Shown: positions 5,033 through 11,522, counted from the first letter of the stretch. The stretch: DNA of 11,522 nucleotides from Candidatus Aenigmatarchaeota archaeon (GCA_016867675.1 VGIZ01000009.1:1-11522); one strand, 5' to 3'. Notes: generated by a model from the sequence alone, not told the origin. A program made the numbers and translations.

Positions 5033-5954
5033 TTTGAAAGATACTATCTCCATGCAAGAACTGACAGAGCGTGATTACAGAGATTTTGTCAAGAACTGCA
5101 GCTCTGTTGTCATAGAGGACACGAAACTCGATGTAGGCAAGCACCATAATATCAAGGTACTGCAACCAGACGACTTCAAAATGGAAACCAATACATTCTG
5201 GAGTTTTCCAAAGAGAGGAGACTGGGCAACGCACTATCTCAACGCCAAATACAGGGGCAACTGGGCCCCGCAGGTTGCAAGGAATCTCGTTCTGAGATAC
5301 TCGAAGGAGGGCGACATAGTCCTTGACCCATTCGTCGGTTCTGGAACAACATTGATAGAGTGCAAACTGACCGGAAGGAAATGTATAGGCGTGGATATAA
5401 ACAAAGAGGCGCTTATACTCGCTAGGGACAGGATGGTTTTTAGCACGCTTAAAAACAATTTTCCGGAGCAAAAAACATTCTTGGGCGATGCCCGAAACCT
5501 CGATAAAATAAAGAACGAGTCTATAGACCTTATTGCCACCCACCCGCCTTATGCCAGCATAATCTCATACACAAAAAATTCAAACCATAAACAGGACGGA
5601 GACCTCTCTAAGGTTCATTCAATAGACGAGTTCATCGAGCAAATGAGGGTTGTCGCACGAGAGTTTCTGCGCGTGCTCAAACCCGGCAAATATTGCGCAG
5701 TGCTTATGGGCGACACAAGAAGGCATAAACACCAAGTCCCAATATCATTCAGGGTAATGCAGGCTTTCCTTAACGAAGGCTTCCTGTTGAAGGAAAGCAT
5801 AATAAAGGTTCAGCACAACACAAAGACCGCGCCATTATGGGCAAAGATGTCCGTGAAAAACAACTTCTTGCTTTTGGCGCACGAGCATCTATTTGTCTTC
5901 AGAAAGCCGGAAAACGGAGAAAAGCTAAACAATTTCAAAGAAAGCATGAAGTGA
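5022..5954 (+). CDS. DNA methyltransferase, N4-cytosine/N6-adenine type
   Basis: This 310-aa enzyme uses S-adenosylmethionine to methylate an exocyclic amino group in DNA. The AdoMet motif I is DPFVGSGTT (102-110), followed by an acidic VDIN (124-127) and GDAR (155-158). The catalytic motif IV is THPPY (173-177), and the C-terminus has the frequent HEHLFVFRK strand (287-295). Motif I precedes motif IV, the alpha/gamma-type order. An N-terminal segment containing FPKRGDW and YRGNWAP is likely part of motif X and target recognition. The first PPY position is His, whereas D, N or S is commoner. The ATG at 5022 overlaps the RHH gene; a second Met at 5052 is an alternative start. The recognition site and base cannot be read from the sequence. 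A restriction partner is not obvious, so a solitary methyltransferase remains possible. Confidence 0.9.
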   Translation: MVINLKDTISMQELTERDYRDFVKNCSSVVIEDTKLDVGKHHNIKVLQPDDFKMETNTFWSFPKRGDWATHYLNAKYRGNWAPQVARNLVLRYSKEGDIVLDPFVGSGTTLIECKLTGRKCIGVDINKEALILARDRMVFSTLKNNFPEQKTFLGDARNLDKIKNESIDLIATHPPYASIISYTKNSNHKQDGDLSKVHSIDEFIEQMRVVAREFLRVLKPGKYCAVLMGDTRRHKHQVPISFRVMQAFLNEGFLLKESIIKVQHNTKTAPLWAKMSVKNNFLLLAHEHLFVFRKPENGEKLNNFKESMK

Positions 5955-5958
5955 GCAA

Positions 5959-6267
5959 ATGGGCGGCGCGATGAACTACAGCAAGGGCAGACAGGCAATG
6001 AGGCGCATGGCCGAAGGCAAAGCCAAGGCATTCTCTCAAAATATAATTGTTGAACACGGTAAAGGCAGGTATCCGAAATGCCTAAATGACCCGCCTTATC
6101 CGTTCTGCCCCAAACCAAAGCAAAGCCCGCAGGATACCAAGAATGTGCCTGACGAGTGCAGGTCGTGCCAAGAGTATCTGAAAAGCGCATTTCACGAAGA
6201 GTCGAGCAGAGAAGAAAGAGTAAAACGCTTCATGGAATCCGGCATGCCTCTGAGAATAGAGGGCTAG
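5959..6267 (+). CDS. Small four-cysteine protein downstream of the methyltransferase
   Basis: I do not recognise this 102-aa protein. It begins four bases after the methyltransferase stop on the same strand, so it probably belongs to the operon. Residues 41-70 contain four cysteines in the pattern C-x8-C-x16-C-x2-C, with many prolines between (PPYPFCPKPK). That suggests a small zinc-binding or iron-sulfur knuckle. The flanks are basic N-terminally and charged helical C-terminally. A second Met at residue 5 (5971) is an equally plausible start. Its TAG stop shares the palindrome CTAG with the stop of the convergent DUF4346-like gene. A role as accessory or DNA-recognition factor for the methyltransferase is inferred only from position. 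Confidence 0.7.
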   Translation: MGGAMNYSKGRQAMRRMAEGKAKAFSQNIIVEHGKGRYPKCLNDPPYPFCPKPKQSPQDTKNVPDECRSCQEYLKSAFHEESSREERVKRFMESGMPLRIEG

Positions 6268-6749
6268 AAAACCCTGCTCAGCCCGCGGCTGCGCAGGAAG
6301 TCCTTGAACGGCATCTCAACCTGGCCGACCTTGACGTTCTCCTCATGGCTCCTGCCGGGTATGGAGACCAGCCTGCCCGCCTTGACATAGGTCGCCTCTG
6401 CCGCAAGGCTGACGTCGGAAAGCCTCTCCTTCGGCATGAGCAGCATCTCCCTGTCCTGCTCGTAGGGCAGGCCGTGCTCCAGCGCGAACTGCGCCGCGCG
6501 CAGCTCGTGGCCGAGGTAGGCCGCGTGCGAGAGGTTTGAAACAAGACCCAGCGAGGTTATGCGCTTGTGTATGTATTTCGCCTTGCTTCCTGTTATCCTG
6601 TTGAGGAGTATGTTGTCGTTGCCGTAGTGGTCTGCTATTATTTCCTTCCTTGCCGTGTCAAGCTTTATGATGAAATAGCCCTTCGGGTCGCTCTCTATGA
6701 ATTCGGTGACAAGCTCCCTGTGCTCCTCAACCATCGTCCCACAATACAT
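6264..6749 (-). CDS. DUF4346 / MtrA-like domain protein
   Basis: This 161-aa soluble protein resembles the DUF4346 domain, related to the family named after tetrahydromethanopterin S-methyltransferase subunit A. Recognisable pieces are GYFIIKLD (24-31), an ADHYGND motif (39-45), a LLNRITGSKA stretch and the strongly conserved LSHAAYLGHELRAAQFAL (73-90), followed by GLPYEQD. Related domains bind a corrinoid through a His, but without the membrane anchor or other Mtr subunits nearby a methanogenic role is unlikely; the real function is unknown. ATG 6749 lies about 28 bp from a TATA element in the divergent promoter. An alternative Met at 6734 would suit the closer TATA copy. The stop overlaps the previous gene's stop at CTAG. 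Confidence 0.72.
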   Translation of the reverse strand: MYCGTMVEEHRELVTEFIESDPKGYFIIKLDTARKEIIADHYGNDNILLNRITGSKAKYIHKRITSLGLVSNLSHAAYLGHELRAAQFALEHGLPYEQDREMLLMPKERLSDVSLAAEATYVKAGRLVSIPGRSHEENVKVGQVEMPFKDFLRSRGLSRVF

Positions 6750-6764
6750 AATTGACCGAAACTT

Positions 6765-6780
6765 TTATATTGGGATATAA
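6765..6780. promoter_or_regulatory. Divergent promoter: inverted pair of TATA elements
   Basis: The sequence TTATAT-TGGG-ATATAA is a perfect 6-bp inverted repeat with a 4-bp spacer between divergent genes. The right arm is centred about 27 bp before ATG 6804 and about 28 bp before ATG 6749 in the other direction. One or both arms could therefore drive leaderless transcription outward. No Shine-Dalgarno sequence is visible on either side. Confidence 0.5.
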
Positions 6781-6803
6781 GCGAAATCCGCGAATAATAA
6801 CAC

Positions 6804-7181
6804 ATGAGCCTCAGCAGGCAGGACAAGGCGCAGATAATCTGGGCAGCGAGCTTCGTGGTCTCAGGCGTCATTCTTGGCATCGCCATCTGGATGATACCTG
6901 TCATAGGGCTGCTTGCGACGGCGAGCTTCATCGTGGTCTATATCGGCATCTCCGCGGCATTCCTCTTCGTTTTCAGGGAGATAGAGAGCGTCAAGACGGA
7001 CACGCTGGACAAGCTCAAGGAGCGCCACGACGAGCTTCTTGAGGTCAAGAAGGCAATAGCGGGCAAGTATTACAGGCGCAAGATAGACGAGGGCGCGTTC
7101 AGGAACATCACGCAGCACTACGAGCGCAAGCTCACCGAGCTGGAAGTCAAGATTAAGAAGCTGGAAAGGAAAAACAAGTGA
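6804..7181 (+). CDS. Two-TM membrane protein with C-terminal coiled coil
   Basis: This 125-aa protein has two hydrophobic helices (about residues 10-33 and 36-57) followed by a charged, helical, coiled-coil-like tail. The tail includes KYYRRKIDEGAFRNI (88-102), a pattern common in short C-terminal modules of archaeal membrane proteins in which a Tyr-rich turn precedes an acidic DE-x-F motif. No catalytic residues are evident. It probably sits in the cytoplasmic membrane with the tail inside (positively charged residues follow the second helix). The gene ends at TGA 7179-7181, overlapping the Nudix gene's ATG by one base, so the two are likely co-translated. The functional link, if any, is unclear. 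Confidence 0.75.
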   Translation: MSLSRQDKAQIIWAASFVVSGVILGIAIWMIPVIGLLATASFIVVYIGISAAFLFVFREIESVKTDTLDKLKERHDELLEVKKAIAGKYYRRKIDEGAFRNITQHYERKLTELEVKIKKLERKNK

Positions 7182-7687
7182 TGCAGGACGAGATTTTTGA
7201 CGTTGTTGACGACAACGACAATGTTGTAGGCACAGCAACAAGGAAAGAAGTCCATGCCAGAGGCCTCATACACCGCAGCGTGCTGTTCTTCCTGCTGGAT
7301 AGGAAGGGCAGGGTTTTCGTCAGCCAGAGGACAGCCACCAAGGAGTTCTTCCCAGAATACTGGAGCATAGTTTTCGGAGGCCACCTCCACTCAGGCGAGA
7401 CATACGAGCAGGCAGTGGCGAGGGAGTCTGAGGAGGAGCTCGGGCTTAAGCTGAAGCCGATATTCGTGGCTGACTACCGACTGCGCTGGCTTGAGGGAAG
7501 GCTGACAGACAATGAAAACTCCAAGGTTTATGCCCTTGTGACTGACGAGGAGCCGACGCTTGATGCAGGCGAGCTGAAGCAGGGAAGCTTCATGACGCTT
7601 GAGGAAGCAAAGAAAAAGATAAAGGCTGAGAGGTTCCTGCCTGAAACGAGGGACATGCTCAAAATCATTGAACGCTTTCTTGGCTAG
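7181..7687 (+). CDS. Nudix hydrolase, isopentenyl-diphosphate-isomerase-like subgroup
   Basis: The protein (168 aa from ATG 7181) contains a complete Nudix box matching GX5EX7REUXEEXGU, from GHLHSGE through RESEEELGL. The box binds divalent metal and positions a nucleoside- or other diphosphate for hydrolysis. The N-terminus (IFDVVDDNDNVVG, then THR/His-rich HARGLIHRSV) resembles the Idi/YfcD-type group, which includes isopentenyl-diphosphate isomerase and related hydrolases of uncertain substrate. The Cys and Glu active-site set of a true isomerase is not clear, so I call a hydrolase. The ATG overlaps the preceding stop (TGATG); an in-frame GTG at 7178 is a less likely start. The stop codon overlaps the smc stop, tail to tail, in a CTAG palindrome. 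Confidence 0.92.
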   Translation: MQDEIFDVVDDNDNVVGTATRKEVHARGLIHRSVLFFLLDRKGRVFVSQRTATKEFFPEYWSIVFGGHLHSGETYEQAVARESEEELGLKLKPIFVADYRLRWLEGRLTDNENSKVYALVTDEEPTLDAGELKQGSFMTLEEAKKKIKAERFLPETRDMLKIIERFLG

Positions 7688-10185
7688 TTGTTTCCCTGCA
7701 TCTTTTTCTCCGCAGCAGCCGGCAGCTCAATGGCAAGCACCTTGGACTCGCCCTCGTTCATGGTGACGCCGTAGACGCGGTCGGCCTCCCTTATCATGTG
7801 GTCGTTGTGCGAGATTACGATGAACTGCGAGCCCACGCTGTGGCGCTTGAGCATGTCCACGACCTTCTTGGTGTTCGCCTTGTCCAGGGTGGCGTCTGCC
7901 TCGTCAAGTATGTAGAACGGGCTGGGCCTGTGCTTCTTCAGCGCGAACAGGAAGGCGAACGCCGTCAGGGTCTTCTCCCCGCCCGACAGGCTGTCCAGGC
8001 TCAGGAGCTTCTTGCCTTCAGGCGCCGCACTTATTCTAAGGCCGCTGCTTATGTTGTTCGGCACCTCCAGCGCAAGGCTGGCCTCGCCGTCCGTCAGCTC
8101 GCCATAGACCTGCCTGAAGTGCTTTGAGACGTCGTCCAGCGTCGCCGAGAACGTCTCCAGCCGCTTGGACTCTATCTTCGTTATGGTGTCCAGTATCTTG
8201 TTCTTCTCCTCCACGATTTTGTCCACCTTCTGCTTGAACTCGTCGAACTCCTGCCTTATGGACTCGAACTCCTCTATGGCCCTGAAGTTTATCTGGCCCA
8301 GCGAGTTGAGCTTCAGGACCGTGTCATGCTCCTCTGACCTCAGCTTGGACAGGTTCATGTCAACAAACGGCTTCAGCCCCTTCGGGCTTATCTTCTTGCC
8401 CTTCCCCTCCAGCGTCTCCAGCTGCGCCTTGGCATTCTCAAACTTCGCCTCCAGCCGCGCCTTCTGGACATTTAGCCTGCCAATCTCCTGCTGGACAGCG
8501 AGCTTCCTGCTGTAGGCGTCGGCGCGCTTCGCCTTCGCCGCTTTCATCTTCTCGTCAAGCCGTATCTTGTCCTTCTCGAACGTGAGCCTGAACGAGCCCT
8601 TCTCCCTGTCCGCCAGCTTCTCCAGCTCCGCGTTCAGCTCGCGCAGCCTGTTCTCCATCGCGGCGTTCTCATCTTCCAGCCGCGCCTTCTCCTTGAGGAA
8701 CTGGCCCAGCTCAGGCTTCTCCTCGGCAACCTTCTTGCTGTAGAAGCCGCCTGTGACAGCGCCCGTCGAGTCTATCAGGTCGCCGTCAAGCGTCACCATC
8801 CTTGTCCTTGACGACCTCGCCAGCGCCTTGGCCTTGTTTATGTCCTCAACGCAGGCTGTTGAGCCCAGCGCAAAGAGAACTGCGGGCGAGAACCTCTGGT
8901 CAAACTTCACAAGGTCGGAGAGCCAGCCAACAGCGCCCGCAGGCAGCGCGCCGCGGCCTGAGGAAATCCTGTCCAGCGGGATGAAGCGCGCCCTGCCGAC
9001 GCGGCCCTCCTTCAGCCTGTTGACGCATGCGACTGCGGTGTCCGTGGTGTCAACGACTATGTCCTGCATGTGGGAGCCTGCGGCGACCTCGGCCGCCACG
9101 CGGTATTCCCTCGGGATTGCCAGCAGCTCAGCCAGCGTGCCGAACACGCCCTTCACACCCCTGACGCTCCTGGCAGCAGGGCTGAGCCTCTCGTCCATGG
9201 AGCGCAGCCGCTCCATCATGGTGGACAGCTGGCCCATCCTCGCATCGTTGGACTCAATCTTGTCCCGCAGCCTGCCGGCTTCTCCCTGCAGCCTGACAAG
9301 CCTCCTGCTCTCCTCAACGCTGTCCGATGCCTGGACGACCTGCTTCGCCATCTCGCTGAACTCCTTCTCGCAGCCGTCCACCTCGGCGTCCAGCTTCGCC
9401 ACGTCAGCGTCCAGCTTGGCCATCTCAGCTTCTTTCGCTTTGGCTTTCCTGTCAACACCCTCCAGCTCGCCGCCCGTGTCCTCGTTCTCCTTCCAGATTA
9501 TGGACGCCCTTATCTTCTCCAGGCTGGCGTTCATCTCCTGGTATGCCAGCGCGGCGTCGCGCTCGGCCTTGAGCTTGGCGACGGTGTTCGTCTTGTCGTT
9601 GAGCAGTATCTCCGCCTCCCTGACCTTCACGTCAATGGCCTCCAGCTCCTTCATAGCCTTGGCCTTCTTCTCGTCGTACTCGCTGATGCCCGACAGCTCG
9701 TCAAGAATCTGCCTGCGCTCAACGGCGTCCATCTCCACAACCTGGTTCACGTCGCCCTGCTTGATGATGTTGTGGCCGTCCGCCTGTATCTGCGCCTGCG
9801 CGAGGATGGCTGCCATGTGCTGCTTCGTCACCACCCTGCCGTTCATGCGGTAGGTGCTGACGCCCTGCTTGTTCAGCTTCCTGCTCACGACAACCTCCCT
9901 GTCCTCGACAGGAAGCAGCCCCTTGCTGTTGTCGAACGTCATGCTGACCAGGGCGTAGTCCGAGCTGTCCTTCGTCTTGCTGCCGCCGTAGATGAGGTCC
10001 TCGGTCTTCTCTGCCCTGAGCGCGCGGCCCCTGATGCCGAGCACGAACGAGAACGCATCGACGACGTTCGACTTGCCCGCGCCGTTCGGGCCCGTGAAGC
10101 AGGAAAACCCCGTCGGAAAGGGTATCGCCGTCTTGCGCTTGAAGGACTTGAATCCCTGCATCGTAATTTTCTGGATCGTCACCAT
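7684..10185 (-). CDS. smc: SMC chromosome-condensation ATPase, short-armed
   Basis: SMC dimers fold as ring-shaped ATPases that organise and segregate chromosomal DNA. The 833-aa product has every core element. Walker A is GPNGAGKS (32-39) and the Q-loop-side stretch is QGDVNQVVEM (143-152). The hinge covers about 341-480 (GVKGVFGTLAELL, EVAAGSHMQDIVVDT, and a GAVTGG turn). The ABC signature is LSGGEK (733-738), Walker B is FYILDEADATLD (757-768), and the H-loop is VISHND (789-794). Typical SMCs have about 1150-1200 residues; here each coiled-coil arm is only about 160-190 residues, with both heads and hinge intact, so shortening affects the arms only. Repeated EAEMAKLDADVAKLDAEV heptads mark the N-terminal coil. 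No scpA/kleisin gene is in the window. The ATG at 10185 has weak AT-rich promoter elements near 10222-10258. Confidence 0.95.
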   Translation of the reverse strand: MVTIQKITMQGFKSFKRKTAIPFPTGFSCFTGPNGAGKSNVVDAFSFVLGIRGRALRAEKTEDLIYGGSKTKDSSDYALVSMTFDNSKGLLPVEDREVVVSRKLNKQGVSTYRMNGRVVTKQHMAAILAQAQIQADGHNIIKQGDVNQVVEMDAVERRQILDELSGISEYDEKKAKAMKELEAIDVKVREAEILLNDKTNTVAKLKAERDAALAYQEMNASLEKIRASIIWKENEDTGGELEGVDRKAKAKEAEMAKLDADVAKLDAEVDGCEKEFSEMAKQVVQASDSVEESRRLVRLQGEAGRLRDKIESNDARMGQLSTMMERLRSMDERLSPAARSVRGVKGVFGTLAELLAIPREYRVAAEVAAGSHMQDIVVDTTDTAVACVNRLKEGRVGRARFIPLDRISSGRGALPAGAVGWLSDLVKFDQRFSPAVLFALGSTACVEDINKAKALARSSRTRMVTLDGDLIDSTGAVTGGFYSKKVAEEKPELGQFLKEKARLEDENAAMENRLRELNAELEKLADREKGSFRLTFEKDKIRLDEKMKAAKAKRADAYSRKLAVQQEIGRLNVQKARLEAKFENAKAQLETLEGKGKKISPKGLKPFVDMNLSKLRSEEHDTVLKLNSLGQINFRAIEEFESIRQEFDEFKQKVDKIVEEKNKILDTITKIESKRLETFSATLDDVSKHFRQVYGELTDGEASLALEVPNNISSGLRISAAPEGKKLLSLDSLSGGEKTLTAFAFLFALKKHRPSPFYILDEADATLDKANTKKVVDMLKRHSVGSQFIVISHNDHMIREADRVYGVTMNEGESKVLAIELPAAAEKKMQGNN

Positions 10186-10221
10186 ATTACCACATTTTTT
10201 GTGAGAACTCCGTCAGAACCA

Positions 10222-10258
10222 TTTAATATTATGATGTTGCCCAACGCTTAAATATACG
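10222..10258 (-). promoter_or_regulatory. Candidate smc promoter region
   Basis: Two AT-rich minus-strand elements precede smc: AATATTAAAT (about 10222-10231) and CGTATATTTAAG (10247-10258). Their spacing predicts starts near 10200 or 10226, giving a leader of 15-40 nt. The second also reads as a possible TATA on the plus strand, so it could serve the divergent SpoIIM-family gene. No clear choice is possible by eye. Confidence 0.3.
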
Positions 10259-10333
10259 GGCGAAAACGCGGCAACGCAACTTATTATTTGGGCTCGGACA
10301 AATATTGTCAGGTAAATATCATCAGGTAAAAGC

Positions 10334-11161
10334 ATGCTCGAGTCGCTGTTCAATTTCAGGGAGATTAACAGCCGCCCCTACCTCGCGTTCCTCTGGGCGT
10401 TCGCCATCATAAGCATTTCGGTCATAATCGCGATGCAGATCGGCTTCAAGATTGCCGTGGGCACAGCCAGTGTCAACCTGACCGGCATTTTCACGCTCGC
10501 CTTTGCGCTCATATCCTCGTCATACATCATGACAGCCATCATACGCAGGGAGGAGCTGATGGAGGAGAAGGCGATAAGGGCGCACTACAGCAAGGGCTTC
10601 TGGGAGCGGCACAGGAAGGACCTGCTGATATTCCTCTACTTCTTCGGCGGCGCGACGCTTGCGTTCGCAGTATGGACCATGCTGCTGCCTGCTGACACGT
10701 TCCAGGTCCAGATACCCAGCATCTGCGCCATGAGGCCTTACCTGTCGGTGTGCGACAGCCCCATGATAACAGGCTCGGTCACAAGCCCGTCGGTCAGCTT
10801 CATGAACATCCTCACGAACAACCTGCGGGTGACAGCCTTCTCGTTCGTCTTCGCCTTCATCTTCGGCGCGGGCGCTGTCTTCATCCTCCTGTGGAACGCA
10901 GGCATACTGGGCATATGCATAGGGCTGATGTCCAGGAGCCTGGCTGAAATACCCGTGAACAGCATAAGGTTCCTGCCCCACGGAATACCCGAGATAGCAG
11001 GCTACATCCTGGCAGGGCTGGCAGGCAGCCTGATATCCATAGCCATCATAAGGAAGGCAGACAGGAATATCCTGAAGAGCGTGGCATGGGACAGCGCAGT
11101 GGTGCTTATAATCGGGGTTGTGCTGGTGGTTCTGGGCGCCTTCATAGAAGCATATCTCTGA
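10334..11161 (+). CDS. SpoIIM-family (stage II sporulation protein M-like) membrane protein
   Basis: This 275-aa protein has about five or six membrane helices and the family's conserved middle. That includes FMNILTNNLRV (156-166), a glycine-rich helix IFGAGAVFILLWNAGILG (176-193) and PHGIPEIAGYILAG (215-228). Archaea do not sporulate; SpoIIM-like proteins are widespread, and their job outside Firmicutes is unknown, although membrane remodelling or peptide transport have been suggested for relatives. The ATG at 10334 is preceded by CAGGTAAAAGC, a usable Shine-Dalgarno-like site, in the second copy of a TCAGGTAAA direct repeat (10308 and 10322). An AT-rich TTATTATT near 10281 could be the TATA box. 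It is divergent from smc and followed by a 159-bp gap before the next gene. Confidence 0.85.
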   Translation: MLESLFNFREINSRPYLAFLWAFAIISISVIIAMQIGFKIAVGTASVNLTGIFTLAFALISSSYIMTAIIRREELMEEKAIRAHYSKGFWERHRKDLLIFLYFFGGATLAFAVWTMLLPADTFQVQIPSICAMRPYLSVCDSPMITGSVTSPSVSFMNILTNNLRVTAFSFVFAFIFGAGAVFILLWNAGILGICIGLMSRSLAEIPVNSIRFLPHGIPEIAGYILAGLAGSLISIAIIRKADRNILKSVAWDSAVVLIIGVVLVVLGAFIEAYL

Positions 11162-11189
11162 CATAAAGTGAAGCGTTTTCGAAGCCCAG

Positions 11190-11320
11190 CGTGCTTATAA
11201 ACATGGCATACGTCACCTGTCGAGTTTTCTTTATATGGGGGTTCAAACCTATAATTAAGGGTACCAATAGCCGGTAAGGCGATTATGCTGACCGGTTCAT
11301 TAAAAAGATGGAGGTAAAAA
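11190..11320 (+). promoter_or_regulatory. Promoter, leader hairpin and strong ribosome binding site of the last gene
   Basis: The gap after the SpoIIM-like gene holds two TATA-like elements (CTTATAAAC about 11193-11201 and TTTATATGG about 11230-11238). It also holds a 7-bp stem AGCCGGT/ACCGGTT (11269-11275 with 11291-11297, one G-U pair) and a strong Shine-Dalgarno GGAGGT (11310-11315) five bases before ATG 11321. The second TATA box predicts a start near 11260 and therefore a leader of about 60 nt beginning just before the hairpin. Unlike most genes here, this one is clearly not leaderless. Confidence 0.5.
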
Positions 11321-11522
11321 ATGGTAAGCCAAAAGGTCGGAGGATGGGCGTTCATCCTTGGCGTTGTGATTGCAATACTGGCTGGTCTGGCATCGACATT
11401 CGCTGCCATGTACAGCGGCTACGTCCTTCTGGTGCTGGTGATCCTCGGTCTTATCGTGGGGTTCCTCAACATCAAGGACAAGGAAGTGGTCAACTTCCTG
11501 ATAGTTGCAATCGCACTTATGG
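11321..11522 (+). CDS. Small hydrophobic membrane protein, truncated by the window end
   Basis: The frame opens at ATG 11321 after a near-perfect Shine-Dalgarno and stays open to the window edge (67 codons). The sequence has two hydrophobic helices (about residues 8-25 and 34-50) separated by TFAAMYSGY. After the short charged loop NIKDKEVVNF a third helix appears to begin. Gly-rich, Lys-poor helices of this sort occur in small archaeal membrane proteins of unknown function. I cannot name the family. The strong ribosome binding site and dedicated leader suggest efficient translation. The C-terminus is outside the window. Confidence 0.75.
   Translation, partial: MVSQKVGGWAFILGVVIAILAGLASTFAAMYSGYVLLVLVILGLIVGFLNIKDKEVVNFLIVAIALM

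Noticed and set aside
6264..6749. Reading the DUF4346-like gene as a methanogenesis Mtr subunit
   Set aside because: No other Mtr or methanogenesis genes are present and the C-terminal membrane anchor of MtrA is missing.
8753..10251. Long plus-strand open frames (366 and 393 codons) opposite smc
   Set aside because: They lie fully antisense to a gene with complete SMC motifs. Their composition (Ser/Ala or Leu/Val/Arg-rich, no motifs) is that expected from reading the complement of coiled-coil codons.
10520..11164. 214-codon minus-strand frame opposite the SpoIIM-like gene
   Set aside because: It is antisense to a convincing multi-TM family member and is rich in His, Cys, Tyr and Gln as expected from complementing hydrophobic codons.
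1..11522. CRISPR array, rRNA or insertion sequence
   Set aside because: No regularly spaced repeats, rRNA-like sequence, transposase frame or terminal inverted repeats were found on reading through the window.

Overview
The window is an archaeal chromosome segment. Five things point to Archaea: a class I (archaeal-type) lysyl-tRNA synthetase, tRNA genes split by bulge-helix-bulge introns, TATA-box promoters about 25 bp upstream of start codons (several genes look leaderless), an SMC ATPase, and archaeal-style small membrane proteins. Tight packing (ATGA overlaps, shared CTAG stops, gaps of 4-6 bp) and a short SMC suggest a compact genome, possibly a DPANN-type lineage. That placement is an inference; no marker in the window fixes it.

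Left part (1-3303): lysS (+) meets a convergent AbiE-type toxin-antitoxin pair on the minus strand. The antitoxin gene abiEi looks intact, while the nucleotidyltransferase toxin gene abiEii carries a -1 frameshift. Upstream of abiEi are palindromic AT-rich repeats, and behind them lies a second, diverged copy of the last ~20 codons of lysS. The AbiE block is therefore flanked by two lysS 3' ends, which suggests insertion or gene replacement at this locus.

Middle-left (3312-4799): two minus-strand tRNA genes follow directly. tRNA-Pro(GGG) has a 65-nt intron at 37/38. tRNA-Arg(TCT) appears to have two introns, a 41-nt one at 37/38 and an unusual 22-nt one between positions 8 and 9. Upstream on the same strand are a dolichol/phytol-kinase-like membrane protein gene and an unidentified 176-aa protein gene.

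Middle (4800-6267): divergent from the 176-aa gene is an AT-richer operon: a 46-aa ribbon-helix-helix protein, an N4/N6-type DNA methyltransferase and a small four-cysteine protein. Three ATAAATA repeats phased at 10 bp lie in the divergent promoter. The layout (regulator, methyltransferase, accessory protein, divergent unknown) resembles a restriction-modification or related defence module; with AbiE nearby this makes a small defence island around the tRNA pair.

Right part (6264-11522) is mostly core-like: a DUF4346-like protein (-), a two-TM coiled-coil protein and a Nudix hydrolase (+, overlapping by one base), SMC (-), a SpoIIM-family membrane protein (+), and the start of another small membrane protein (+) cut by the window end. 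Two convergent gene pairs end in the same palindromic CTAG.
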